From NCBI GenBank assembly GCA_951813555.1, contig OX638344.1, positions 868,001 to 932,000 of the forward strand: a DNA stretch of 64,000 nt, in the 5' to 3' direction. Position numbers and translations under genes: made by a program. The DNA is from an uncultured Acidimicrobiales bacterium. Lineage in GTDB: Bacteria; Actinomycetota; Acidimicrobiia; Acidimicrobiales; Bin134. Every line of letters begins with the position of its first letter. Position 1 is the first letter of the stretch. Positions 52,573 through 61,075 of this stretch are shown here, piece after piece. A model generated the notes under the pieces. That model was not told the DNA's origin. It made no database searches and saw only the letters and a list, made by a program, of their open reading frames with translations.

Positions 52573-53031
52573 ATGTCAGGAGCAGTCGGAGTACGCCACT
52601 GGTCGCACGTGATCATTCACCCAGTGGACGTTGATGCCTCGCTGGAGTTCTACACCAAGCTCTTGGGCTACGAAGTCCTGTCCGACGAGCAGATCTCAGG
52701 ACCGGGACTGGACGCCATCGTTGGCCGAGAAGGGGTCCAGGGACGGGTCGTGGTCGGGCTGGTCGGGGGGCAGAAGGTGGAGTTCGTCAACCTGGGCGAC
52801 ACGGGGATGAGCGACCCTCAGGAGAACCAGCGCGGCTTGCAAGGATTCACCGTCCGGGTTGCCGACATCAACGAGGCGGCGGACGCCTGTGAGGCTAACG
52901 GTGTCCCGATTGTCAGCGGGCCGTCGGAGATCAAGGGATTCTGGCAATTCATGATCCTGGACCCCGACGGCGTGATGATCGAGATCTCCCAGACGCCCCC
53001 CGGCGTCGAAGTATCAGGACCGTTGTCGTGA
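52573..53031 (+). CDS. VOC-family (glyoxalase/dioxygenase-fold) protein
   Basis: The 152-residue protein has one VOC module pair: VRHWSHVIIHPVDVDASLEFYTKLLGYEVL, KVEFVNLG, VADINEAADACEANGVPIVSGP and DPDGVMIEISQTP. His and Glu residues in these strands can bind a metal. The reaction may be isomerisation, lyase or dioxygenase chemistry. GAGAGGA precedes the ATG. It overlaps the next SDR gene as GTGA, so the two are coupled. Confidence 0.9.
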   Translation: MSGAVGVRHWSHVIIHPVDVDASLEFYTKLLGYEVLSDEQISGPGLDAIVGREGVQGRVVVGLVGGQKVEFVNLGDTGMSDPQENQRGLQGFTVRVADINEAADACEANGVPIVSGPSEIKGFWQFMILDPDGVMIEISQTPPGVEVSGPLS

Positions 53032-53897
53032 GCAATCAAACTCAGCAAGCGTCTAGCCCCATTGCGCTGGTAACCGGCGCGAGCCGGGGAATCGGCCGGG
53101 CCAGTGCGTTGGCTCTCGCCGACGTGGGATACGACGTGGCCATCACCGCACGGACGGTGAGGGAGGGCGAAGGGACGATCGGGCCGCCGACTTCGGACGG
53201 CGGAGGCGACGTGGCCGTGCCCGGGAGTTTGGAAACAACGTCCGCCGAGATCGCCGAACGAGGACAGCGGGCCCTGCCCATCACCATGGATCTCCTTTCG
53301 GCGGAATCGGTGCGGGCAGCAGCCGATATGGCCCTCGACGAGTGGGGTCGGGTCGACGTCTTGGTGAACAACGCCATCTGGAGCGGTCCGGGATTGCTCG
53401 ACCCGGTCGGGGTGCTCGACCTCGGGGCCCTCGACACCGCGTTCACCGCCAATGTGCTGCGCCAGGTTCTTCTTACCCAGCTCATCCTGCCCTCGATGAT
53501 CGAGCAGGGATCGGGCCTCATCTTGAACCTGACCTCGGGGGCCGGCCAGGTCGACGATCCCCCCTACGAAGTAGTCAAGATGAAGATGCTCGGCTTCGCC
53601 CACTGCGCCTCCAAGGGCGCCTTCCACCGCATGGCACCGCTGATCCAGGCCGAGCACGAGTCCGACGGAATTACCGCCATCAACATCGATCCCGGCTTCA
53701 CCTGGACCGAGACGATGGAGGCGCTCGACTTGCACAATTTCGGCGGCGCTCCCCCCGAAGCCACCGGGACGGTGGTGGCCTGGCTGGCCGAGGACGCCGA
53801 GCGAGCAGCCGAGTGGCGGGGGCGCACCCTCAACTCGCTGGAGCTGTGCGCCCAACTCGGCCTTGTCGAGGGGTGGCCGCCCGAAAGCAGCCAATGA
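53028..53897 (+). CDS. SDR-family protein with substituted catalytic Tyr
   Basis: The 289-residue protein has the cofactor motif VTGASRGIGRAS and NNAIWSGPG, and the C-terminal half is longer than in classical SDRs. At the active site the YxxxK position reads HCASK (FAHCASKGAF), so Tyr is replaced by His. A long insertion after the first strand is rich in Gly, Pro and Thr (residues about 45-75). It starts at a GTG overlapping the VOC stop and is probably co-transcribed with it and the RpiR gene. Confidence 0.9.
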   Translation: MSNQTQQASSPIALVTGASRGIGRASALALADVGYDVAITARTVREGEGTIGPPTSDGGGDVAVPGSLETTSAEIAERGQRALPITMDLLSAESVRAAADMALDEWGRVDVLVNNAIWSGPGLLDPVGVLDLGALDTAFTANVLRQVLLTQLILPSMIEQGSGLILNLTSGAGQVDDPPYEVVKMKMLGFAHCASKGAFHRMAPLIQAEHESDGITAINIDPGFTWTETMEALDLHNFGGAPPEATGTVVAWLAEDAERAAEWRGRTLNSLELCAQLGLVEGWPPESSQ

Positions 53898-53908
53898 GAG
53901 AGAGTTGT

Positions 53909-53956
53909 ATGAGCCTTCGCTACTACCAAAAGGTTGGACAGATTGGACAAATCTGA
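53909..53956 (+). other. Short ORF (15 codons) overlapping the RpiR start
   Basis: MSLRYYQKVGQIGQI then stop, with GAGAGAG just upstream of the ATG. It ends inside the start region of the RpiR gene in another frame, a layout seen with translational coupling or leader peptides. It may be accidental. Confidence 0.3.
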
Positions 53957-54842
53957 GAACCCTGCAACCACGGAGATCCCGCCCACGATCCACCTTCGGA
54001 GCCTGCTGCCCAGCCTGACGCCGAAGCTGGCCGTGGTGGCTGAGGAAATTCTGGCCGATCCGGCATCCGTTGTCCGCCTGTCAGTGTCGGAGTTGGCGCA
54101 GCGCACGGGCACCTCGATGTCGACCATCGTGCGCCTGTGCCAAGAACTCGGACTCCGGGGATTCCAGGATCTGAAGCTCCAACTGGCCGCCGAAGGAACG
54201 TCAACCGGATTTGCCGGGCCGTCAGAGGGCGCCGACCGCGAGTCGGTTCTGTCCAAGGTTCTTTCTTCAACCGTCGACGCCATCAGCCACACTCAGCACA
54301 CATTGGACAAGGCCAGCTTCAACCAAGTGGCCGAACACCTCCTGAGCGCTCGGTCGATCATTTTCTTGGGGGCAGGAGCCAGCGCGGCGGTGGCCTTCGA
54401 TGCGGCCTTCCGGTTCCGCACACTGGGGCATCGAGCCGAGTTCCACTACGACTCGCATATGCAGCACACTGCGGCCCGATTCTTGCGTCCGGGCGATGTC
54501 GCGGTAGCGATCAGCCACTCGGGGTCGACCCGCGAGACCCTGACCGCAGTCGAAGCCGCTTCCGATGGAGGAGCCCAGACGGTGGCCATTACGACGTTCG
54601 CCCGTTCACCGCTTGCCGAAATGGTCGACCACCTCTTGTTGGCCGGTGGTACGGAGTCGGAGTTCCGCATCGCGGCCGTCTCCAGCCGGCTCGCCCACAT
54701 GGCAGTTATCGATGCGCTGTTCGTCGCCATCGCCCGACTGCGACCCGAGCGGGCCCGAGCCGCCCAAGAGCTGTGGAGCGACATGATCGCCGAGCACCGG
54801 CTAAGTCCTCCATGGGCCACCCGGCGTGAGCCGGAAGACTGA
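53943..54842 (+). CDS. RpiR/MurR-family transcriptional regulator (HTH plus SIS domain)
   Basis: The protein has about 299 residues. The N-terminal HTH_6 domain reads LSVSELAQRTGTSMSTIVRLCQELGLRGFQDLK. The SIS sugar-phosphate domain (about 115-260) shows IIFLGAGASAAVAFDAAFRF and AVAISHSGSTRETL. Such regulators sense a phosphorylated sugar or polyol. Start codons are TTG at 53934 or 53943; the second has AAAGG at proper spacing. It lies between the VOC/SDR genes and the importer-phosphatase operon, and probably controls both. Confidence 0.9.
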   Translation: MDKSENPATTEIPPTIHLRSLLPSLTPKLAVVAEEILADPASVVRLSVSELAQRTGTSMSTIVRLCQELGLRGFQDLKLQLAAEGTSTGFAGPSEGADRESVLSKVLSSTVDAISHTQHTLDKASFNQVAEHLLSARSIIFLGAGASAAVAFDAAFRFRTLGHRAEFHYDSHMQHTAARFLRPGDVAVAISHSGSTRETLTAVEAASDGGAQTVAITTFARSPLAEMVDHLLLAGGTESEFRIAAVSSRLAHMAVIDALFVAIARLRPERARAAQELWSDMIAEHRLSPPWATRREPED

Positions 54843-54843
54843 T

Positions 54844-55665
54844 TTACGGTTCCAGCAGTAGTCTCCTCAAAGCATCGACCTCGGTTTCAGAGAGTGAGAG
54901 CTGGTCTTGGGCGTAGGCGTCGATTCCTCCAAAGTCACGTTCGATGATGTCAAGGGTCAGCTCGATGTAGACAGACCTCGCCAGTCCCAGGGCCAGCAGA
55001 ACGTCGCGTGACTCCTCGGGATACTCGGCTAGCCGGAGTTGGAAGGTACTGGACTGATCGGTCAGCCGGTCGTTGGTCAGCATGTAGTCGTCGACGATCT
55101 GTTCTCGATCCACTCCCAAAATCGACAGTATGACTGCGGCTGCGACTCCAGTTCGGTCTTTGCCCCCAGCACAGTGGAAGAGAACCGGTGAGTGATTGAT
55201 GATGGAGCGGATGAGTGCAGCAACAGCCGGGCCACCGGACTCTGTCGTGTGCCGGTAGGAATCGAGCAGGATCCCATGAGCGTGCTCGGGGGTCAGCTCC
55301 CCGGAAACCAGAGATTCCATCACCTCGCCAGCCGTCCGGTTTCCTGGGGGGTACGGCGCCGACACAACTGTCGCACCCTGCGGAATCCTGGATGGGCGAG
55401 CCTCCACTTCGTCTGGATTGCGGAAATCCACGATCGTTCGGATCGTTCGATTCTCGAGCTCGGCGAGATCGAGATCGCTGAGTTCGGCAAGATCGTCTGA
55501 TCGGTAGACCAGGCCGAATCGAACCTGCTTGCCGTTTGCCGTGGTGGCACCACCGAGGTCTCTCACGTTCATGGCCCCGTCAAACCGGAGAATCCGGCGG
55601 ACTAGTAGCGCGGTCTCGCTCTCAATGGCGTCGGGGCTGTCTTGTGCTGGCGGCATAGTCCTCAC
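54844..55665 (-). CDS. DSP-like tyrosine/serine phosphatase
   Basis: The 273-residue protein has the phosphatase loop HCAGGKDRTG (Cys nucleophile, Arg), preceded by MNVRDLGG and LVYRSDDL and followed by the long C-terminal helices of the bacterial DSP3-type family. The GTG start at 55665 overlaps the stop of the fused Liv permease gene (GTGA); the ATG at 55656 is an alternative. It should act on a phosphoester, either protein or small molecule. A second copy is coupled to the binding-protein gene at 62527. Confidence 0.93.
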   Translation of the reverse strand: MRTMPPAQDSPDAIESETALLVRRILRFDGAMNVRDLGGATTANGKQVRFGLVYRSDDLAELSDLDLAELENRTIRTIVDFRNPDEVEARPSRIPQGATVVSAPYPPGNRTAGEVMESLVSGELTPEHAHGILLDSYRHTTESGGPAVAALIRSIINHSPVLFHCAGGKDRTGVAAAVILSILGVDREQIVDDYMLTNDRLTDQSSTFQLRLAEYPEESRDVLLALGLARSVYIELTLDIIERDFGGIDAYAQDQLSLSETEVDALRRLLLEP

Positions 55666-58600
55666 TGGTTTCCTAAGTCGGATCGGGAAATGGCCCGGTC
55701 ATCGGTTCCCAAATAGCTAGCGACGACCAGAGGATCTGCACGAACCTCGTCGGGGCTGCCGTCGGCGATGACCTGTCCGGCCTCAAGGCAATAGACCTGG
55801 TCGCTCACGCTCATGATCAGCGGCATGTCGTGCTCGATGATGAGCATCGATGATTCCAGTTCGCGGTTGATGCTCACCAACAGCGGGCCGAATGCCTCGG
55901 CCTCCCGCTGGGCCACTCCCGCAGTGGGCTCGTCCAAACACAGCAGGTGAGCATCAAGGGCCAGAAGCCCGCCGATCTCCACGATTCGCCGCGTCCCGGT
56001 CGACAGGTCGCCCACATAGGAGTCGCCGTAGCGGCCTAGTCCGAGGAAATCAATGATCTCGTCTGCTGCCTGTCTTTGGGCACGAGAGATCCTGTTCGAG
56101 GCCGGCAGGCCGGCTGCGGTGGCCAGGATAGGGGTGCGCTCCCGGGCTTCGAGAGCCACTTGGACCGTCTCGCGTACGGTGAGCTCGGGAAACAGAGTTG
56201 CCCCCTGAAAGGTCCGGCCCAAGCCGAGCATGGCGCGCCGGTGGGGGGCGAGGCGGCTGATATCCGTACCGTTGAGCCTGACCTCGCCGGTGGCCGGCAC
56301 GAACCCCCCCACGGCATTCATGAACGTGGACTTTCCCGCGCCGTTTGTGCCGATGAGCCCGACGATGCGGTTTGGTGGAATCGACAGCGACGCGCCGTTC
56401 AAGGCCTGGTTTCCGCCGAAGGCCACCGAAAGGTTTTCCGTTTCGAGTGCCGCGTAGTCGCCGTCGGCTCGGAGACGATGCGATGCCGGCAGCCGGACCG
56501 ATCCCTGGGCCCCCTTCGGGGGCGCCGACAGGCCGTAGCGGGCTTCCGCCCAACGCAGCGCCGATGATCTCCACGAGTAGACGACCTGGGCGAAACCGCC
56601 AGGGAAGTACATCACCACCAGCAGAAGACCGATGCTGGAGGTGAACAGGGCCACCACACCGCTGTCGAACAGCGACGGGAGGCCCTCGATCCAGAGCGCG
56701 CCGAGCACCGGTCCGATGATCGTTCCGAGGCCGCCGATCACCACGATGCCCACCAGCCTGATCGAGTCGTCCACGGTGAAGAACCGCTCGGTGATCGGGA
56801 TGTTCTGGGCCAGCCCAGCGAGTACGGCCCCGCCGAGTCCGACGATGCCCCCCGCCATCGCAAAGGCGGAGAGCTTCATGCGAGTAGAGCTGACGGTGTA
56901 GGCCGACGCCGCTTCGATGTTGTCCCGAACGGCGATGGCGCCCCGGCCGATGCCTGACCGGCGCAGCCGGGACAACACGTAGAGGACGAAGACCAGAATG
57001 ACTAGGCAGAAGTAGTAGTAATTCCGCTGGCTGGCCAGGTCGATGCCGAACAAGTCTCCGCGCCGGAACGGAACGGTCAGCGCGTTGCCGTCGCTTAGAA
57101 ACGGACGGCGGTAGATGTAGTTCACCGAAGCCAGAGCCAGCACCAGTGTGGTTACCGCCAACATGAGTCCCTGCACCCGAAGAGCGCCGACTCCCACCAC
57201 CGTCGCAACCAGGGCCATGGCGATGGGCGCGATGAAGATGCCCAGCGCGAACGGGATCGCCGCGGCGTTGAAATCGATAAACCAGAAGTCCATCTCCAGG
57301 CCGCGGGCCAATGCGGCGGCGAAAAGCGCGCCAATCCCGGCAAAGCTCATCTGAGCCAGCGAGACCTGCCCCGACCATCCCGTGACAACGGTGAGCGAGC
57401 TGGCGCACAGAGCGAAGGCGAGAACCGATGCGTAGGAGAGCTGGCGGCTCGGCTGGGTGATGATGAGCGGGAGCAGGATCAATGCCAGAAGACCCGCGCC
57501 CAGCGCAAGCCGGTTCATGTGGCGGATCCACCAGATCTGGCGAAGGTGGCTGGGAATCGGAGGGATTTTCGGGGTGAACGAAAACGACTCGGTCGACAGA
57601 CGTTGGCCCCGATGCATGGCCACGGCAACCAACACGGCAATCAGCAACAGGAAATCGAACAACCCCGGCTGGGCGAGGAAGTTGAATCGAATCACCGACT
57701 CGACAACGCCGAGATAGACGCCAGCGGCCATTGCCCGGGGAAACGAAGTCATCCCGGCGATGGCCGCGGCAACCATCGCTCGAGCCAGCGTCAAGGGGCC
57801 GAGACCCTCGATCCCGGAGACGCTGCCGCTTTGCCCCGACAGCAACACAATGGCAAACGTGGAGATCAGCCCGGCCAGCACCCAGACAAAGGTGGAAACG
57901 ATCTTCGGGTTGACGCCCGCGAGCCGGGAGAGGTCGGCATTCTCCGCGGCGGCGGCCACATTCTTGCCGAACCAGGTGCGGTTGAGAACCACGAAGAGGC
58001 CGAGGGCAATGAGCGGTATCACCACGAGGATGGTGAGCTGAGACCCGGCGATGCGGAGCCCTTTCGGCTCTCCCCCACCCGCAACCAGCGCCAGAACGCC
58101 GGCCGTCACTGCCAGCCCGGCAATCCATACGCTCAGCCAAATGGTCCGCCGTCCCGAGCGGTTCTTCGGGGGCCGGAGCGCCAACAGCGCCCAGCCGACC
58201 GCGGCGATGGCCGCGGGTGCTGCCAGCACGGTCCAGAGCTGGGCCTCGCTCATGCCCAGGCCTTCGAATGGACGCCAGCTGGCCGAGGTCACCACCGGAT
58301 ACCGCACAACTCCTCTGACGTCGAGATCGGGGTACGTGAAGGGGATGACCTGGCAGAGCTGGGCGACGCCGACCGTGGCCACCAGCACGATGACTCGCGG
58401 CGACCGAAAGAGGCGCCGGATGACGATGAGCTCGATAACGCCCCCGAACACCGCGCCCATGACAAGAACCAGACCGGCAGCCACCCAGAACGGGAAGTTG
58501 TATTGGAGGACGAGGAGCGGAAACAACGCACCGCCGATCAGGCCCAGATTGCCAACGGCGAAGTTGATCACCTTCGTCGATCGGAAGGTCAGCACAATCC

Positions 58601-58694
58601 CCATCGCCAACAGGCCGATGACGATTCCGGATATCGCACCGTTGAACATCACTTGGGGAGTAATTCGACTTGCTGCCAGCACGGCCGGAAGCAC
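55662..58694 (-). CDS. Triple-fused branched-chain-amino-acid-type ABC importer: LivH-LivM-LivG
   Basis: The 1010-residue protein fuses three normally separate parts. About 1-290 is a LivH-like permease (NGAISGIVIGLLAMGIVLTF, FAVGNLGLIGG). About 395-690 is a LivM-like permease (GWSGQVSLAQMSFAGIGA). About 745-1010 is the LivG ATPase with Walker A IGTNGAGKST, a changed signature LSTGTRRIVEIG, Walker B LLCLDEPTAG and an H-loop IIEHDMP. It starts 2 nt after the stop of the MFS-LivF gene and is followed by the phosphatase. It should import an amino-acid-like or other organic solute with the LivK-like lipoprotein. Confidence 0.93.
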   Translation of the reverse strand: MLPAVLAASRITPQVMFNGAISGIVIGLLAMGIVLTFRSTKVINFAVGNLGLIGGALFPLLVLQYNFPFWVAAGLVLVMGAVFGGVIELIVIRRLFRSPRVIVLVATVGVAQLCQVIPFTYPDLDVRGVVRYPVVTSASWRPFEGLGMSEAQLWTVLAAPAAIAAVGWALLALRPPKNRSGRRTIWLSVWIAGLAVTAGVLALVAGGGEPKGLRIAGSQLTILVVIPLIALGLFVVLNRTWFGKNVAAAAENADLSRLAGVNPKIVSTFVWVLAGLISTFAIVLLSGQSGSVSGIEGLGPLTLARAMVAAAIAGMTSFPRAMAAGVYLGVVESVIRFNFLAQPGLFDFLLLIAVLVAVAMHRGQRLSTESFSFTPKIPPIPSHLRQIWWIRHMNRLALGAGLLALILLPLIITQPSRQLSYASVLAFALCASSLTVVTGWSGQVSLAQMSFAGIGALFAAALARGLEMDFWFIDFNAAAIPFALGIFIAPIAMALVATVVGVGALRVQGLMLAVTTLVLALASVNYIYRRPFLSDGNALTVPFRRGDLFGIDLASQRNYYYFCLVILVFVLYVLSRLRRSGIGRGAIAVRDNIEAASAYTVSSTRMKLSAFAMAGGIVGLGGAVLAGLAQNIPITERFFTVDDSIRLVGIVVIGGLGTIIGPVLGALWIEGLPSLFDSGVVALFTSSIGLLLVVMYFPGGFAQVVYSWRSSALRWAEARYGLSAPPKGAQGSVRLPASHRLRADGDYAALETENLSVAFGGNQALNGASLSIPPNRIVGLIGTNGAGKSTFMNAVGGFVPATGEVRLNGTDISRLAPHRRAMLGLGRTFQGATLFPELTVRETVQVALEARERTPILATAAGLPASNRISRAQRQAADEIIDFLGLGRYGDSYVGDLSTGTRRIVEIGGLLALDAHLLCLDEPTAGVAQREAEAFGPLLVSINRELESSMLIIEHDMPLIMSVSDQVYCLEAGQVIADGSPDEVRADPLVVASYLGTDDRAISRSDLGNQ

Positions 58695-58696
58695 TG

Positions 58697-60919
58697 CTAA
58701 CCGCCTTCTTCTCCTAGGAAGACCGCGCGGGCAATGTCGTCGCGCCCGGCCAGGTCGGCGGTTCGCCCCTCAAACCGCACTTCCCCCTTCTCCAGAAAGA
58801 TGGCCCGCTCGGCAATGGCCAACGCCACGTTCAGCGACTGCTCCACCACGATCATGGTCTGGCCGGCTGATTTCAAGGACTCGACGAGCTCCAGGAGTTC
58901 GGCCACAACACTCGGCGCCAGCCCGAGCGACAGCTCGTCGATGAGCAAGATCTTGGGTTGGTGGAGCATGACCCGGGCCAACGCCAGCATCTGCTGCTGA
59001 CCGCCGGACAGGTCGCCGGCCAGCTCATCCTGCCGATCCTTCAGCATTGGGAACAGCTCGAAGACGTAGTCGAGCCTTTGGTTCAGGGCGGCTTGATCTC
59101 GGCGGTAGGGACCGGCGCCGACCAGGATGTTGTCGCCGATCGTCATCGACCGGAACACGCCGCCGCCGCCAGGGAGCATCTGGATGCCCATGGCAACGCG
59201 CTGCTCCGGGGTGGCGAAGGTGATAGTGCGGCCGTCGCAACGGACAATTCCCCGTTCAGGGGTGTTCAAGCCGGTGATGACCCTGAGGGCGGTTGACTTG
59301 CCCGCCCCGTTTGTGCCCAACAGAGCCAGGGTTTCGCCGTGCTGCACCTCGAAACTGAGATCGAATAGCACTTGCACTTGGCCATAGCTGAAATCGATGT
59401 TGTGGAGTTGCAGCGCAGGCACGCTGGCCCCAGCCTGGGCACGGCGCTGTTGCTCTTCTTCCTCCTCCTTGAGCTCGGACACCACCAGCGACAGGTCGCG
59501 GCGCATCCGGCTCGCCCCCCGCATGATGTAGAAGGCGCCGAGAGGCATGGCAATCACGGTGACCGTGATGATCGTCGACCGCTCTCCGATCTCATCTTGG
59601 AGGAAGGACGCAAGCAGCCCGCCGCCCACCGCGCCGATGGCGAACATGAAGAACATGATGATGGCCATTCCCATGCTGCGCAGGCGGTAGGGAAGGACCG
59701 TTTGGACCGCAGGCCCGATCATCGAGAACGAAGCCCCGAGGAGCGTGCCGTTCACCACCCCCATAGCCACGAAACCGAAGACGTTGGGCATGAAGTACTG
59801 GATCGGAACCGTCACGGCCAGCGGGAACAGCAGTGCGCCCAGAATGCGAAGGGCTCGGTTGGGGTCCCGCTTGAACGTCTGGTCGAACCGCTTGCCGATG
59901 AGCGGCAAAAAGAGCAGCAGGCCGAGAGCGGTGGGCGACATGGCCATGCCCCGCTCCAGCGCGTTGAGGCCGAACTCCTCTTCGAGGAAGAAGCTCTGAA
60001 TCGACCCGGCCGGGAACAGAGCGAAGCCCAGCGCGACCAGCGCGATGGTCATGTACCGGATGGTGTCGATGCGCCAGATGCGGGCAAAAGCGGCCTCGAC
60101 AGAGATGTCCATTCCCTCCTCTGATTTCAGAGACCGGCCGAGAACCTCGCGTTTTTCCCACTGGCCGCGCTCGGGCTCGGGGAGGCGCAGGGCAAAGAAG
60201 CCCATCACCGCAATGGGAATACTGAAGATCAGATAGGCCCAACGCCAGCCCTCATCGCCCCCGGCAACGGTGGCCACGGCGCCGACCAGTATCGGGCTGA
60301 TCGTTCCCGCCACTTGCGAGATGCCCTTCTCCAGGGCGTACATGCGGCCCCTAATGCCAATCGGATAGGTGTCGGCCAAAAGCGCAGGATGGATGGTGAG
60401 GCTGTTGGCCTTGGCGATGCCGGCGCCGAATCGCAGCCAGAAAAGCATGAAGGCGCTCACCGCCAATCCGGTTGCGAACGAGAAGAACGAAAACGCGATG
60501 GTGGCGATGGCCACGATGGGAGTCCGGCGCATGCGGTCGGCCATCCAGCCCATGGGGGCGGCGCCGAGCATATAGAAGGCACCCGACGCCGCAGTGATGA
60601 AGGTGATGGTCCCGTCGGAGACGCCGAATGTGCTGGCGATGTCGGGGCCCAGAACGCTGAGGGCGGCCCCTTCCAACTCGTCGAAAGCCTCAATGGCAGC
60701 CAGGGTCCCGAACGTGAACATCCCGCCGCGGCGAAGGCCGTCTCGAAGGCTCAGCTCCTCCACTCCCACCCCAGGCAGGGCAGCATCCTCGAAGAGCACG
60801 TCGCGCCTGGCGGCTTGTGCGGCGTGGGTCCGGGCTTCCTCGTCTTCGAGAATGGCGGAGCTCAAAGAGGTAGCGGCGCTCTGACTCGAACTGTCAGAAG
60901 TCTCCGTCCCCCCAGCCAC
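58697..60919 (-). CDS. MFS permease fused to a LivF-type ABC ATPase
   Basis: The protein has about 740 residues. Residues about 65-465 are a 12-helix MFS transporter (motif A GWMADRMRRTP; FGAGIAKANS; YPIGIRGRMYALEKG). A Glu/Arg-rich linker (about 470-490, ELKEEEEEQQRR) leads to a LivF ATPase with Walker A LGTNGAGKST, signature LSGGQQQMLALAR and Walker B ILLIDELSLGLAP. It is the first gene of the operon with the fused LivH-M-G and the phosphatase. The start is uncertain; I chose the GTG at 60919, 6 nt after TATGCA. MFS and ABC parts are rarely joined, and how they cooperate is unknown. Confidence 0.9.
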   Translation of the reverse strand: MAGGTETSDSSSQSAATSLSSAILEDEEARTHAAQAARRDVLFEDAALPGVGVEELSLRDGLRRGGMFTFGTLAAIEAFDELEGAALSVLGPDIASTFGVSDGTITFITAASGAFYMLGAAPMGWMADRMRRTPIVAIATIAFSFFSFATGLAVSAFMLFWLRFGAGIAKANSLTIHPALLADTYPIGIRGRMYALEKGISQVAGTISPILVGAVATVAGGDEGWRWAYLIFSIPIAVMGFFALRLPEPERGQWEKREVLGRSLKSEEGMDISVEAAFARIWRIDTIRYMTIALVALGFALFPAGSIQSFFLEEEFGLNALERGMAMSPTALGLLLFLPLIGKRFDQTFKRDPNRALRILGALLFPLAVTVPIQYFMPNVFGFVAMGVVNGTLLGASFSMIGPAVQTVLPYRLRSMGMAIIMFFMFAIGAVGGGLLASFLQDEIGERSTIITVTVIAMPLGAFYIMRGASRMRRDLSLVVSELKEEEEEQQRRAQAGASVPALQLHNIDFSYGQVQVLFDLSFEVQHGETLALLGTNGAGKSTALRVITGLNTPERGIVRCDGRTITFATPEQRVAMGIQMLPGGGGVFRSMTIGDNILVGAGPYRRDQAALNQRLDYVFELFPMLKDRQDELAGDLSGGQQQMLALARVMLHQPKILLIDELSLGLAPSVVAELLELVESLKSAGQTMIVVEQSLNVALAIAERAIFLEKGEVRFEGRTADLAGRDDIARAVFLGEEGG

Positions 60920-60925
60920 GCAAGA

Positions 60926-60931
60926 TGCATA
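60926..60931 (-). promoter_or_regulatory. -10-like TATGCA of the fused importer operon
   Basis: TATGCA on the minus strand ends 6 nt before the GTG at 60919. Confidence 0.35.
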
Positions 60932-60961
60932 GCACCTCAAACCACATCGGGAAAGACGGAA

Positions 60962-61004
60962 TTTCGATTATCGGTTACTATTGTCGAAAATGTTGCGAAA
61001 CATT
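60962..61004. promoter_or_regulatory. Candidate operators in the divergent importer/LivK promoter
   Basis: TTTCGA (60962-60967) and TCGAAA (60984-60989) are complementary, and AATGTT-GCGA-AACATT (60989-61004) is a perfect 6-bp inverted repeat. They lie between the fused permease operon and the lipoprotein gene. The TCGAAA core recalls the site before the VOC gene, so RpiR control of the whole locus is possible. Confidence 0.45.
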
Positions 61005-61075
61005 CACCGGCCGCTCAGCGAGAGGCCGTCTTGTTTCGTTACTTTGTGGTCACCACCGCGACTTTGGAGGGTCAG

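Noticed and set aside
60314..61075. Upstream extension of the LivK-like frame
   Set aside because: It is antisense to the MFS-LivF gene. The signal peptide and lipobox start at 61076 behind GGAGG.
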